In this document: one piece after another, positions 17,565-24,344 of the stretch
Layout of the letters: each line of letters opens with the position of its first letter
Position numbering within the stretch: position 1 is the first letter of the stretch
From: Rubritalea tangerina
Lineage (GTDB): Bacteria; Verrucomicrobiota; Verrucomicrobiia; Verrucomicrobiales; Akkermansiaceae
Direction: 5' to 3'
DNA: 64,000 nt
NCBI RefSeq assembly: GCF_042683245.1
Contig: NZ_JBHUJB010000034.1
Coordinates: 49,423 to 113,422 of the forward strand
Program-made: the position numbers and the translations under genes
The notes under the pieces: model-generated
What the model was told of the DNA's origin: nothing
The model's input: only the letters and a program-made list of their open reading frames with translations
The model's database searches: none

Positions 17565-18689
17565 CTATTTCACAATATGTAAAACATTGCTGAAGTACCC
17601 ACGCTTTCCAAGCTCCAGTAACTCCAGATCCCCACCTCGACCCAATTGACCAATCGCCTGACCATCGAGCACTGCAGCTCCGGAACCAAGATTCACCTCT
17701 AAGCGATGCCCCCCCTTCTTAATAGGGATATCTAGCCCCTTTCCTCCCAGGCGAACCGGCAATGCCTCCATTGGCTCAGGATTCACAAAATCGAGTTGAA
17801 TCACTCCTCTTTCAGGAACTGCCTTTGAAAGTACCCCTTTCGTCGCCTGAAGCTTCCAGTCTGCGACTTTGAATCCCCCACCTTCAGAAACTTTCCACCC
17901 ATCGAGATCAAGTCCATTATAGAGCGCTCTAACCTGAGTACCACTCGCCACCACCCGGGCCACCTGTGACTCTCCGAGCGCTGCCTCACTGGACTTGAGA
18001 GCCAGAACACGCATCTTCCTGAAATGCACCTCCCCCCCCTCACTTTCAATCATCAAATGCCCCTTACGAGGATTGATGTGGTAACCACCACTGACCAACT
18101 TCCCATTCACCTCAAGCTGAATCACCCCATCCACACACAAAATGCGATAATGGTTCCATTCAGCTGTTCCATGCGCCCGAAATTCTAATGGCAAACTCCG
18201 CTGACCACGGGCCGCAAACCTCGGATCGGGTGTCATTCTCGATCCGTGAATAGGAAAAATATCCCCGTGCCGAGTAAAGTTTGCCGTATCCCTGTCAAAG
18301 TTTGCCACCTGAATCTCTATACTCCGACTAAACGGAATCCCCACTGCCGGTAAACCATCACTCCAAACAAAAAAACCAGCATTCGCTCGCATCCCATCCC
18401 GCTCCATGTGCCGCCACTCAAACTCAACTAAAAAATTCTCATACACCTCAGCCGAGCGAATCACCCCTGTCGGCTTTCCTGTGCAGACAATCACCCCACC
18501 GCCTTCCGCCTCGAGACGAAAGGTACTGTCAGCCACATTCACTTGCCTCCAATGTTTCAATCCCAAAGCCCCCTCCCCAGCTTCCATCAAATCCACCCAC
18601 ACATGCTTCTGCGCCGTCGTCGTCGGCTTCTCAGCCCCAATCACTACCAATGGAAACAGCATTCCCAATAACATATGCCTTAACTTCAT
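17565..18689 (-). CDS. Secreted DUF1080 (3-keto-disaccharide hydrolase-like) protein
   Basis: 374 residues from ATG at 18687-18689 (a GTG two codons upstream is also possible). Signal peptide KLRHMLLGMLFPLVVIGA. The DUF1080 fold (concanavalin-like) spans about 30-230, with LKHWRQVNVADSTFRLEAEG, NFLVEFEWRH, NAGFFVWSDG, PFSRSIEIQV and RGQRSLPLEFRAHGTAEWNH. A second shorter segment begins ALYNGLDLDGWKVSEGGGFK at about 265, the usual opening of a DUF1080 domain, so this is a one-and-a-half-domain protein. Such proteins are abundant in Planctomycetes and Verrucomicrobiota, and some hydrolyse 3-keto-glucosides. It is a single gene. Confidence 0.8.
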   Translation of the reverse strand: MKLRHMLLGMLFPLVVIGAEKPTTTAQKHVWVDLMEAGEGALGLKHWRQVNVADSTFRLEAEGGGVIVCTGKPTGVIRSAEVYENFLVEFEWRHMERDGMRANAGFFVWSDGLPAVGIPFSRSIEIQVANFDRDTANFTRHGDIFPIHGSRMTPDPRFAARGQRSLPLEFRAHGTAEWNHYRILCVDGVIQLEVNGKLVSGGYHINPRKGHLMIESEGGEVHFRKMRVLALKSSEAALGESQVARVVASGTQVRALYNGLDLDGWKVSEGGGFKVADWKLQATKGVLSKAVPERGVIQLDFVNPEPMEALPVRLGGKGLDIPIKKGGHRLEVNLGSGAAVLDGQAIGQLGRGGDLELLELGKRGYFSNVLHIVK

Positions 18690-18749
18690 CCCCACAATAC
18701 CATCACGACTCCCCCCCTATTTCACCCATTTTCTTTCACCCCTCCCACC

Positions 18750-18793
18750 CTCACACCACCCTCACACCACCCTCACACCACCCTCACACCACC
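18750..18793 (+). repeat. Four perfect copies of an 11-bp tandem repeat
   Basis: The unit CTCACACCACC occurs four times head to tail, with near-copies (CTCCCACC, CACTCAC) on either side. It lies just upstream of the DUF1080 gene start (18689) in the likely promoter region of that gene, so copy-number change could alter its expression; this is speculative. Confidence 0.9.
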
Positions 18794-18983
18794 CACTCAC
18801 TCTCAAACACCCCACAGACTAACAGATAGCACTCTATACCAACACCTTAAGAAATTGTGACGAAATTAGCACAAGCCCACATCCAACCCAATTCCTAACT
18901 TGACCTGCTAATTCAGATTGTATTGCTTGGCCTTCACTCGTTCGTCTCTGTTTTTGAGAGAGCCGAGACGACTACACGATGAA

Positions 18984-19019
18984 AAACCCAGGGGAGGTAG
19001 TCCCAGTGGCTGCCTCCCC
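18984..19019 (-). terminator. Strong minus-strand terminator with no assigned gene
   Basis: GGGGAGGTAG (18991-19000) pairs with CTGCCTCCCC (19010-19019), 10 bp with one wobble and a 9-nt loop. On the minus strand it is followed by TGGGTTTTT. No protein gene on the minus strand ends here with confidence, so it may close an unrecognised RNA. Confidence 0.6.
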
Positions 19020-19232
19020 CCGTCGGAAATTACTTCCAAAGTCCATACCGCCTAAAGTATTTCCAACACCGAGCTCACCCTTTACGAGAACTTTCCTTTC
19101 TGGCACTAATGCCACAATCACACCATCGCATTCCTCCCATGCTAGGTGCACAGAAGACCCGCTCTGCTTCCATACATTTCAAGCAGTAGCACCCAATCAA
19201 GGTGAACGCCACCTCAGTGGGAAATGTAATAC

Positions 19233-19266
19233 CCATAGGCTCACCGATCAGTCAGTGAGCCTATGG
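19233..19266. repeat. Perfect 12-bp inverted repeat
   Basis: CCATAGGCTCAC pairs perfectly with GTGAGCCTATGG around a 10-nt loop (CGATCAGTCA). There is no T-run on either side. It lies about 105 nt upstream of feoA and could be a transcript structure or an operator. Confidence 0.75.
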
Positions 19267-19334
19267 TTCCCCCACTTCCCCCCCTTCCCTAACAAGATTC
19301 CTCTAAGCTTTGCCGCCCAAGCATATTTTTCTTA

Positions 19335-19351
19335 TTGCAAACGATTCTCAA
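19335..19351 (+). promoter_or_regulatory. Putative Fur box upstream of feoA
   Basis: TTGCAAACGATTCTCAA reads on the other strand as TTGAGAATCGTTTGCAA, closely resembling the TGAGAATNATTTGCA half-site pattern of Fur operators. It lies 20 nt before the feoA ATG, where it would cover the promoter, so iron repression of feoAB is likely. Confidence 0.65.
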
Positions 19352-19371
19352 CTGCACTATCTCTCTCTTAG

Positions 19372-19626
19372 ATGAATTTCTTCCGACGCGCCACCGACAT
19401 CAAATCTGACAGTGCTATGACACTGGCCCAGGCAAGCGTTGGTTGTTCAGTTCGGATTGATTCCATTCAAGGCTCCGCGTGTGACCGCTTACGTAGCATG
19501 GGTTTTTGTGAATCCATGGAGGTCAAAAAGCTAAGCAATGGCCGCAACATGCTCTGCACTGTCTGCGGCACTAAATTAGCGCTGAATAAAAAACTCGCGG
19601 ATCAAATTCTCGTCTGCCCAGTCTAA
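19372..19626 (+). CDS. feoA: FeoA small iron-transport accessory protein
   Basis: 84 residues (or 69 if the inner ATG at 19417, MTLAQASVGCSVRI, is used; this matches where most FeoA proteins begin). The SH3-like core is seen in VGCSVRIDSIQG, RLRSMGFCESMEVKKLSNG and LALNKKLADQILVCPV. FeoA is cytoplasmic and needed for FeoB-dependent ferrous iron uptake. No Shine-Dalgarno sequence precedes either start. FeoB follows 17 nt after the stop, and a Fur-like box sits just upstream. Confidence 0.88.
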   Translation: MNFFRRATDIKSDSAMTLAQASVGCSVRIDSIQGSACDRLRSMGFCESMEVKKLSNGRNMLCTVCGTKLALNKKLADQILVCPV

Positions 19627-19643
19627 CTTTACCTACTCAACAA

Positions 19644-21551
19644 ATGTCATCAGGGTCTGAGCAACACACTGTTGCACTCGTCGGCAATCCTAACGCAGGA
19701 AAAACAACCCTCTTCAACGCACTTACTGGCGAAAACCAGAAAGTCGGCAATTACTCAGGCGTTACAGTTTCTAGAAAGTCCGGTAGCTTTCGCTCCCCTC
19801 AAGGACGCAAAATCGATCTCATCGACCTTCCCGGCTGCTACAGCCTCTCCCCCCAGTCACCTGACGAAAAAGTCACTCACGACGTCCTCTCTGGCCAGCA
19901 AGAAAACGAACAACGCCCAGACATCACTGTCTGTGTCCTAGACGCCTCAGCACTCGAGCGTCACCTCCAACTTGCCATGGAAGTCATCGAGCTCGGCCAC
20001 CCAGTCGTCGTCGCTCTCAATATGGTCGACCTCGCTGAATCACGCGGTATTCACCTCGACCCAACCATTCTCTCAGAAGAACTCGGCGTCCCAGTCGTTC
20101 CCATCCAAGCCAACAAAAACAAGGGCATTGTAGAACTCAAACAAGCACTGCGTCACCCCTTCCCAAGCGTTGCCCCACCGAAATGGAAAACCACCGGCTC
20201 TGATCAGGAACGCCTCGCCGCACGCACCGCCTTTATTAAAGAAGTCTGCGGTGAAGCCGCACGCCGCGAAAACGATGGCACCCTTACCCTCACTGATAAG
20301 ATCGATAGCTTTTTACTCCACCCCTTCACCGGTTGGGTTGCCCTCATCGGTATCATGCTCGGGATTTTCTGGACCATATTCTCACTCTCCTCCTACCCTA
20401 TGGACTTTATCGATGAGACATTCGGCTCTCTCGGTGAATGGACCACCACTCAACTTCCCGATGGTGACTTCAACAACCTCATCGTCGATGGCGTCATCGC
20501 AGGAATCGGAGGTACCGTCATCTTCCTCCCCCAAATCGTCTTGCTCTTCTTCTTCATCGCCCTGATGGAAGCAAGTGGCTATATGGCACGTGCAGCCTTC
20601 CTCATGGACCGGGTCATGAACCTAGTCGGTCTGTCAGGCAAGGCGTTCCTCCCACTACTTTCCTCACATGCCTGCGCCATCCCCGGAATCATGGCCGCCC
20701 GCACCGTCGATAGCGCAAAAGAACGCCTCATCACCATTCTCATAGCTCCGTGGATGTCATGCTCAGCTCGCCTTCCTGTATACACCCTGCTGATCGCCAT
20801 GCTGCTTCCTCAGGCGGACTCACTCAAACAAGCCGCCGTCATGCTGGCGATCTACGCTACTGGCATCATCACCGCACTCATCGCTGCCCGTATCCTCAAA
20901 GGTCGCCTCGCTGAAGATGAAACGCCCAGCCACTTTATGCTGGAACTCCCCCCCTACCGCCTCCCACAACTGAAGTACCTCGCCCGCCACATTTGGGACC
21001 GCGCGTGGGCCTTCCTTAAGCGTGCCGGCACCATCATCCTCGCACTCTCCATCATCCTCTGGGCACTCCAAACCTACCCAAAACCAGAAGAAAACTCCCC
21101 TGCTGCCGAGGACCCAGCGTTGGCTCTTGAGCAATCCTTCATGGGCCAGATTGGCCACACGATCGAGCCTGTTTTCAAGCCTCTCGGCTACGACTGGCGC
21201 ACCGCAACATCTGTGCTCACCTCATTCGCAGCACGTGAAGTCTTTGTCTCCTCACTTAAAATCTCCTACAGCATCAGTGAAGATGCCGATGAAGATGAAC
21301 AAGACCTCCTGCTGCGGGAAGAACTCGCCGCAGCCACTTGGCCAGATGGCAGAAAAATCTACACCCCACTCACCCTCCTGAGCCTACTCGTCTTCTTCAT
21401 CTACGCCCTGCAATGCCTCCCGACCTCAGCCGTAGTAGCACGAGAAACCAATTCCTATAAATGGGCCATCGGCCAGCTGGCCGGCATGTCACTCTTTGCC
21501 TACCTTGCTGCACTTGCAGTATTCCAAATCGGTAGTTTATTAGGCTTCTAG
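19644..21551 (+). CDS. feoB: FeoB ferrous iron transporter
   Basis: 635 residues. The N-terminal G domain has G1 GNPNAGKTTLFNAL (12-25), switch TVSRKSG, G3 DLPGCYSL, G4 NMVD and G5-like IQANKNKG. From about residue 225 there are multiple transmembrane helices with the Gate motifs MEASGYMARAAFLMDR, LLSSHACAIPGIMAAR and APWMSCSARLPVYTLL, the last containing the conserved Cys of the metal path. Length is slightly short of E. coli FeoB (773), a common form outside Proteobacteria. It is the second gene of a Fur-boxed operon and is followed by the Cys-rich Feo-associated peptide. Confidence 0.95.
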   Translation: MSSGSEQHTVALVGNPNAGKTTLFNALTGENQKVGNYSGVTVSRKSGSFRSPQGRKIDLIDLPGCYSLSPQSPDEKVTHDVLSGQQENEQRPDITVCVLDASALERHLQLAMEVIELGHPVVVALNMVDLAESRGIHLDPTILSEELGVPVVPIQANKNKGIVELKQALRHPFPSVAPPKWKTTGSDQERLAARTAFIKEVCGEAARRENDGTLTLTDKIDSFLLHPFTGWVALIGIMLGIFWTIFSLSSYPMDFIDETFGSLGEWTTTQLPDGDFNNLIVDGVIAGIGGTVIFLPQIVLLFFFIALMEASGYMARAAFLMDRVMNLVGLSGKAFLPLLSSHACAIPGIMAARTVDSAKERLITILIAPWMSCSARLPVYTLLIAMLLPQADSLKQAAVMLAIYATGIITALIAARILKGRLAEDETPSHFMLELPPYRLPQLKYLARHIWDRAWAFLKRAGTIILALSIILWALQTYPKPEENSPAAEDPALALEQSFMGQIGHTIEPVFKPLGYDWRTATSVLTSFAAREVFVSSLKISYSISEDADEDEQDLLLREELAAATWPDGRKIYTPLTLLSLLVFFIYALQCLPTSAVVARETNSYKWAIGQLAGMSLFAYLAALAVFQIGSLLGF

Positions 21552-21632
21552 TGCGGCCAACCCTAGCCCCGATCGCTCCCCCACAAACATTACGTTCGCG
21601 GGCGAAAGGCCGCCACCAACCATCGCCTATCC

Positions 21633-21833
21633 ATGCCAAGTACCCAGACCATACTAGCCCTCAGCTTCGTCGCTGCTGCGCTCCTCTTCCTTGCTTGGAA
21701 AATCTATCGCTCACTCAAAAGCTCTGCTTGCTGTGGCAGCTGCGGCTGTAACCTCATGTCCGATAAGGCCAAAAAGAAAATGCTCAAAAAACGTAAACAA
21801 GCAGCCACACGCAAAACTGCTTCCCTCAAATAG
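21633..21833 (+). CDS. FeoB-associated Cys-rich membrane peptide
   Basis: 66 residues: one transmembrane helix (ILALSFVAAALLFLAWKIY), then the Cys cluster SACCGSCGCNLM and a very basic tail (KKKMLKKRKQAATRK). This fits the FeoB-associated Cys-rich membrane protein class often encoded after feoB in place of FeoC. The role is unproven; Cys ligands suggest iron handling or redox sensing at the FeoB exit. It follows feoB by 81 nt on the same strand. Confidence 0.8.
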   Translation: MPSTQTILALSFVAAALLFLAWKIYRSLKSSACCGSCGCNLMSDKAKKKMLKKRKQAATRKTASLK

Positions 21834-21837
21834 TACT

Positions 21838-21860
21838 ATTCCGAGTCGAGAGACGGTATA
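21838..21860 (+). repeat. Fragment of dispersed intergenic repeat (3' end)
   Basis: ATTCCGAGTCGAGAGACGGTA matches the 3' end of the longer copy at 23497-23693 (ATTCCGAGTCGAGAGATGGT) with one difference. It lies directly after the Cys-rich peptide gene. Confidence 0.6.
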
Positions 21861-21954
21861 AATCCACCCTTCCTCTCCAAGCGAAATCAAACAACCGCTA
21901 ATCAAAGGTATTCAGACGTTAGCCCACACGCGCTCATGCTGATTGAGTCACAGC

Positions 21955-22656
21955 ATGATCAAAGCCAGTGTTCTCAACCCCTCGTGGTCCCGCATTGTCC
22001 ACCGCCTCCACAGCCTCGGTGTTGTCGAAGCCCGATACACTAACGCCATCGCCCAAATCACCGAAGTCGGTAAATACCCTCGCCACATTACCTCTTCACT
22101 CGAAGATAAAAGCGAAAGCATTGACGGCTCCACACTCTGGAACTTCCTCAACTGGCAGCATGGCTGGGTCACCCAACCCAAGTCCCCCCTCGGCCTTGGC
22201 ACAGAGTTCGCCTTCCTCTCCTCTAAACACGCTCTCTTTCATAGTATTCGGTTACTAGAAAACCAACAGGACGATTGCCTGCGCTGCCTTCTTCAACTCT
22301 TTGCACGCGCCGAACCTAATCACACTAAAGAGAAAGCCAGCCCTCAAGCTACCCCTCCAATTCCTGTCCAATCACTCGCACATATCTGCGAGCTCACCCT
22401 CAACCGAGCAAACCAAAAATCAGGTTTCTCTATCGACCTCTTCACTGAAGGTGGAATCGTAAGCAAACGCCTCAAAGCCGCTGACCTCACACTCAACCCC
22501 GACCGCGTCACTCTTCATTGCTATCACAACACGCAGATCGACCTCCACCCTCACTCAATCTCCTACCACCAATCCATCAAACGAGGCTCCGAACTTCACA
22601 CCACCTTCTACAACCCAAATCACCTCCCTCAGGCCTGCCTCAAACTCGTCGCTTAA
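21955..22656 (+). CDS. Divergent HemS/ChuX-like protein (first of a pair)
   Basis: 233 residues from ATG 21955 (a TTG four codons earlier is also possible). No signal peptide. The order of segments aligns by eye with the HemS/ChuS heme-degradation fold: LHSLGVVEARYTNAIAQITE and VGKYP (compare LGE...TRNE.AVHE.VG.Y), LWNFLNWQHGWVTQP (compare LRLFLNQWASVF), TEFAFLSSKHALFHSIRLLE (compare SIQFFDHQGDALLKVY), then a second, weaker repeat. It is about 100 residues shorter than HemS. No conserved axial His is obvious. It sits in the feo cluster, 121 nt after the Cys-rich peptide, which supports a role in iron or heme handling. Assignment is fold-level only. Confidence 0.5.
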   Translation: MIKASVLNPSWSRIVHRLHSLGVVEARYTNAIAQITEVGKYPRHITSSLEDKSESIDGSTLWNFLNWQHGWVTQPKSPLGLGTEFAFLSSKHALFHSIRLLENQQDDCLRCLLQLFARAEPNHTKEKASPQATPPIPVQSLAHICELTLNRANQKSGFSIDLFTEGGIVSKRLKAADLTLNPDRVTLHCYHNTQIDLHPHSISYHQSIKRGSELHTTFYNPNHLPQACLKLVA

Positions 22657-22675
22657 CACAAATCTCTGTATCCCT

Positions 22676-23491
22676 ATGAAATGCTCTACTCTTAAGTCCC
22701 TGCTCCATGACGAAATCTGGCAGCTCCCCACGCTGAGTACACCATTGTTGGAACGACTCAATCAACTCCACGACATCACCCTCATGCTCCACTCTAATGG
22801 AATAATGAGCTCTAGAACAGTCTCCCAACTCTCACTCACCAAGCTCGACTCCATCCTAACAGTCCCAGAGGCTGGAATCAGCTTTCAACCCAAAACACTC
22901 GATACTCTATCACTCCAATCCGGCACCTGCTGCCACAGAGACTTCTCAATCGAGTTGCGCCACCCTTCGAGCCCTGAAGCCCTATCCATTGCCTTCGATG
23001 ACTCCCCAACAAACAAAAACGTTCTCAGCACCTTAGTTTCCACTGTCACCCAATCCACCCCCATCAGTCAATTTCCATGCATTCAGGACAGATACGCCCC
23101 TTGCTGCCCCTGCTGCGCAGGAAAAAGAGATGACATCAGGCGCAATAGCAAACTTCACCCCCTCTTTCATATAATCTCCCAATGCACCTTCCCTCAGGAA
23201 GTGCAGATCAAGCACTCGGGCTTGTCGACTCATTCACTACAAGCCTCATCAATCCTTTCCTTTTCTCACCACTGGGGACACCTCTACCTCCACTCCCCAG
23301 AAGCACAATTTGCCATCGATATGACCCAAGTCTACAACCTGCGCGCTCAAATCACCACTTCCGAAAACCTCCACCAGAGCGAACTCATCGCCTATAATGC
23401 ATACGGCAAAGAAATCCTGTCCCTCAGCGTGGGTGGCACCGAACACTTCTACCTCTGGAGCCGACTTCTTACCAGACCTGCTGTCAACTAA
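22676..23491 (+). CDS. Divergent HemS/ChuX-like protein with Cys cluster (second of a pair)
   Basis: 271 residues, 19 nt after the first HemS-like gene, so probably cotranscribed. The N-terminal half has FSIELRHPSSPEALSIAFDD, and the C-terminal half has GHLYLHSPEAQFAIDMTQVY and SELIAYNAYGKEILSLSVGG, the last two echoing the end of HemS-type repeats (W..R....G.V.SLE.F...G..I). Between them is a Cys-rich stretch, CIQDRYAPCCPCCAGKRDD at about 136-154, not known from HemS and possibly a metal or Fe-S site. There is no signal peptide. It is weakly similar in layout to its neighbour. Function is unknown beyond context with Feo. Confidence 0.45.
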   Translation: MKCSTLKSLLHDEIWQLPTLSTPLLERLNQLHDITLMLHSNGIMSSRTVSQLSLTKLDSILTVPEAGISFQPKTLDTLSLQSGTCCHRDFSIELRHPSSPEALSIAFDDSPTNKNVLSTLVSTVTQSTPISQFPCIQDRYAPCCPCCAGKRDDIRRNSKLHPLFHIISQCTFPQEVQIKHSGLSTHSLQASSILSFSHHWGHLYLHSPEAQFAIDMTQVYNLRAQITTSENLHQSELIAYNAYGKEILSLSVGGTEHFYLWSRLLTRPAVN

Positions 23492-23496
23492 TGCCA

Positions 23497-23693
23497 TTGA
23501 GCGAAACGGAATGGACGAATGGTCGGAATGAGCTTGCAGAATATCAAGGCGGAGTGAAGGCCTCCCGCACGCGCAGGACAACTGAATGACAACGATGACA
23601 TTCTGTAAGAGAATCCGATTTACTCTAAAATCGCGAAGCGCAAACTTCACAAGACTCAACCACACTCCATTCGTCTATTCCGAGTCGAGAGAT
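23497..23693 (+). repeat. Dispersed intergenic repeat, copy A
   Basis: About 197 nt with strong similarity to 29999-30151: both begin TGAGYGAAACGGAATGGACG, continue GGTCGGAATGAGCTTRCAG and share GCGCAAACTTCACAAGACT then ACCACACTCCAT. Copy A carries an extra block of about 45 nt (23544-23588) missing from copy B. Same orientation in both. No long open frame, so it is not coding. Confidence 0.8.
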
Positions 23694-23710
23694 GGTCTCA
23701 GATACCTCAT

Positions 23711-23741
23711 AAAAAATGGCCCCGGGTCACCCCAGGGCCAT
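23711..23741 (-). terminator. Terminator of the flavodoxin gene
   Basis: ATGGCCC (23716-23722) pairs with GGGCCAT (23735-23741). Read on the minus strand, the stem is followed by TTTTTT. It lies about 47 nt after the flavodoxin stop. Confidence 0.7.
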
Positions 23742-23787
23742 CGACTCACCTATACTGACCAGTGCTGTATGAATAACAATGGGTGAT

Positions 23788-24249
23788 CTATGAAATAGCT
23801 GGAACGCCGAAACTTTGCTTTACCAACTCAAGCCAAGCCGCAAAGGGCCCATCAATATCTATATCACAATCCACCCGTTCAAGAATCCGCCGCCCCCCTG
23901 CTGCTTCCATCTTGGCATCCACAAACTTCCCACATTCACAAAATTGCTCGTAGCCACTATCTCCCAATCCAAAAACCCCATACTCCAAGCCATTAAGCGC
24001 CCCACTATCACATTCCTCTAACCACTCACAAAAACCCTCCGCATCATCAGGTGGATCTCCATCCCCCCACGTGCTGATCAAGACAAAAACCCGCTCGACT
24101 TCACTCAGACGTGACATCTCAATATCAAACACATTCTCACAGCCTGCCTTCACCCCCATTTCTTCAAGCGCTTCTTGCAGCTCTCCCCCCAAGTCCTCTG
24201 CTGTCCCAGTCTGTGTCCCATATAAGATCAAATTTCCCTTACGCGTCAT
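23788..24249 (-). CDS. Flavodoxin-domain protein
   Basis: 153 residues. The FMN phosphate loop is LYGTQTGTAEDLG at about 9-21. Other flavodoxin marks are VLISTWGDGDPPDDAEGF (57-74) and YGVFGLGDSGYEQFCECGK (91-109), which resemble the FMN domain of sulfite reductase and cytochrome P450 reductase more than short-chain electron-carrier flavodoxins. There is no reductase domain attached. It is likely a soluble one-electron carrier; the partner is not evident. It sits 95 nt downstream of glmS on the same strand. Confidence 0.85.
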   Translation of the reverse strand: MTRKGNLILYGTQTGTAEDLGGELQEALEEMGVKAGCENVFDIEMSRLSEVERVFVLISTWGDGDPPDDAEGFCEWLEECDSGALNGLEYGVFGLGDSGYEQFCECGKFVDAKMEAAGGRRILERVDCDIDIDGPFAAWLELVKQSFGVPAIS

Positions 24250-24344
24250 GAGCCTAGACTACAACGCATCACCCAACCCGACTAACGGTTGCTTGCCTTT
24301 CTCTAGCGCCCATTTACCCCCCACTCACTGGCACTCACTGGCAC

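Larger units (their letters stand above)
18690..19371. other. Long non-coding region upstream of feoAB
   Basis: 682 nt without a convincing gene. It holds an 11-bp tandem repeat (18750-18793), a terminator-like hairpin reading on the minus strand (18984-19019), a perfect 12-bp hairpin (19233-19266) and a Fur-like box (19335-19351). Open frames exist on both strands between 18975 and 19235, but none has a good start, signal or recognisable domain; see findings for the possibility of an RNA or gene remnant. Confidence 0.6.

Noticed and set aside
19020..19300. tmRNA, RNase P RNA or cobalamin riboswitch in the region ahead of feoA
   Set aside because: None of the conserved motifs of these RNAs (CCA end with resume tag, CRI/CRV cores, B12 box) could be found on either strand.
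18979..19371. Plus-strand open frame of 130 codons ending at the feoA start
   Set aside because: Ser/Pro/Phe-rich composition without a signal or domain, opposite a candidate minus-strand terminator and hairpin; it ends exactly at feoA and looks like chance openness.
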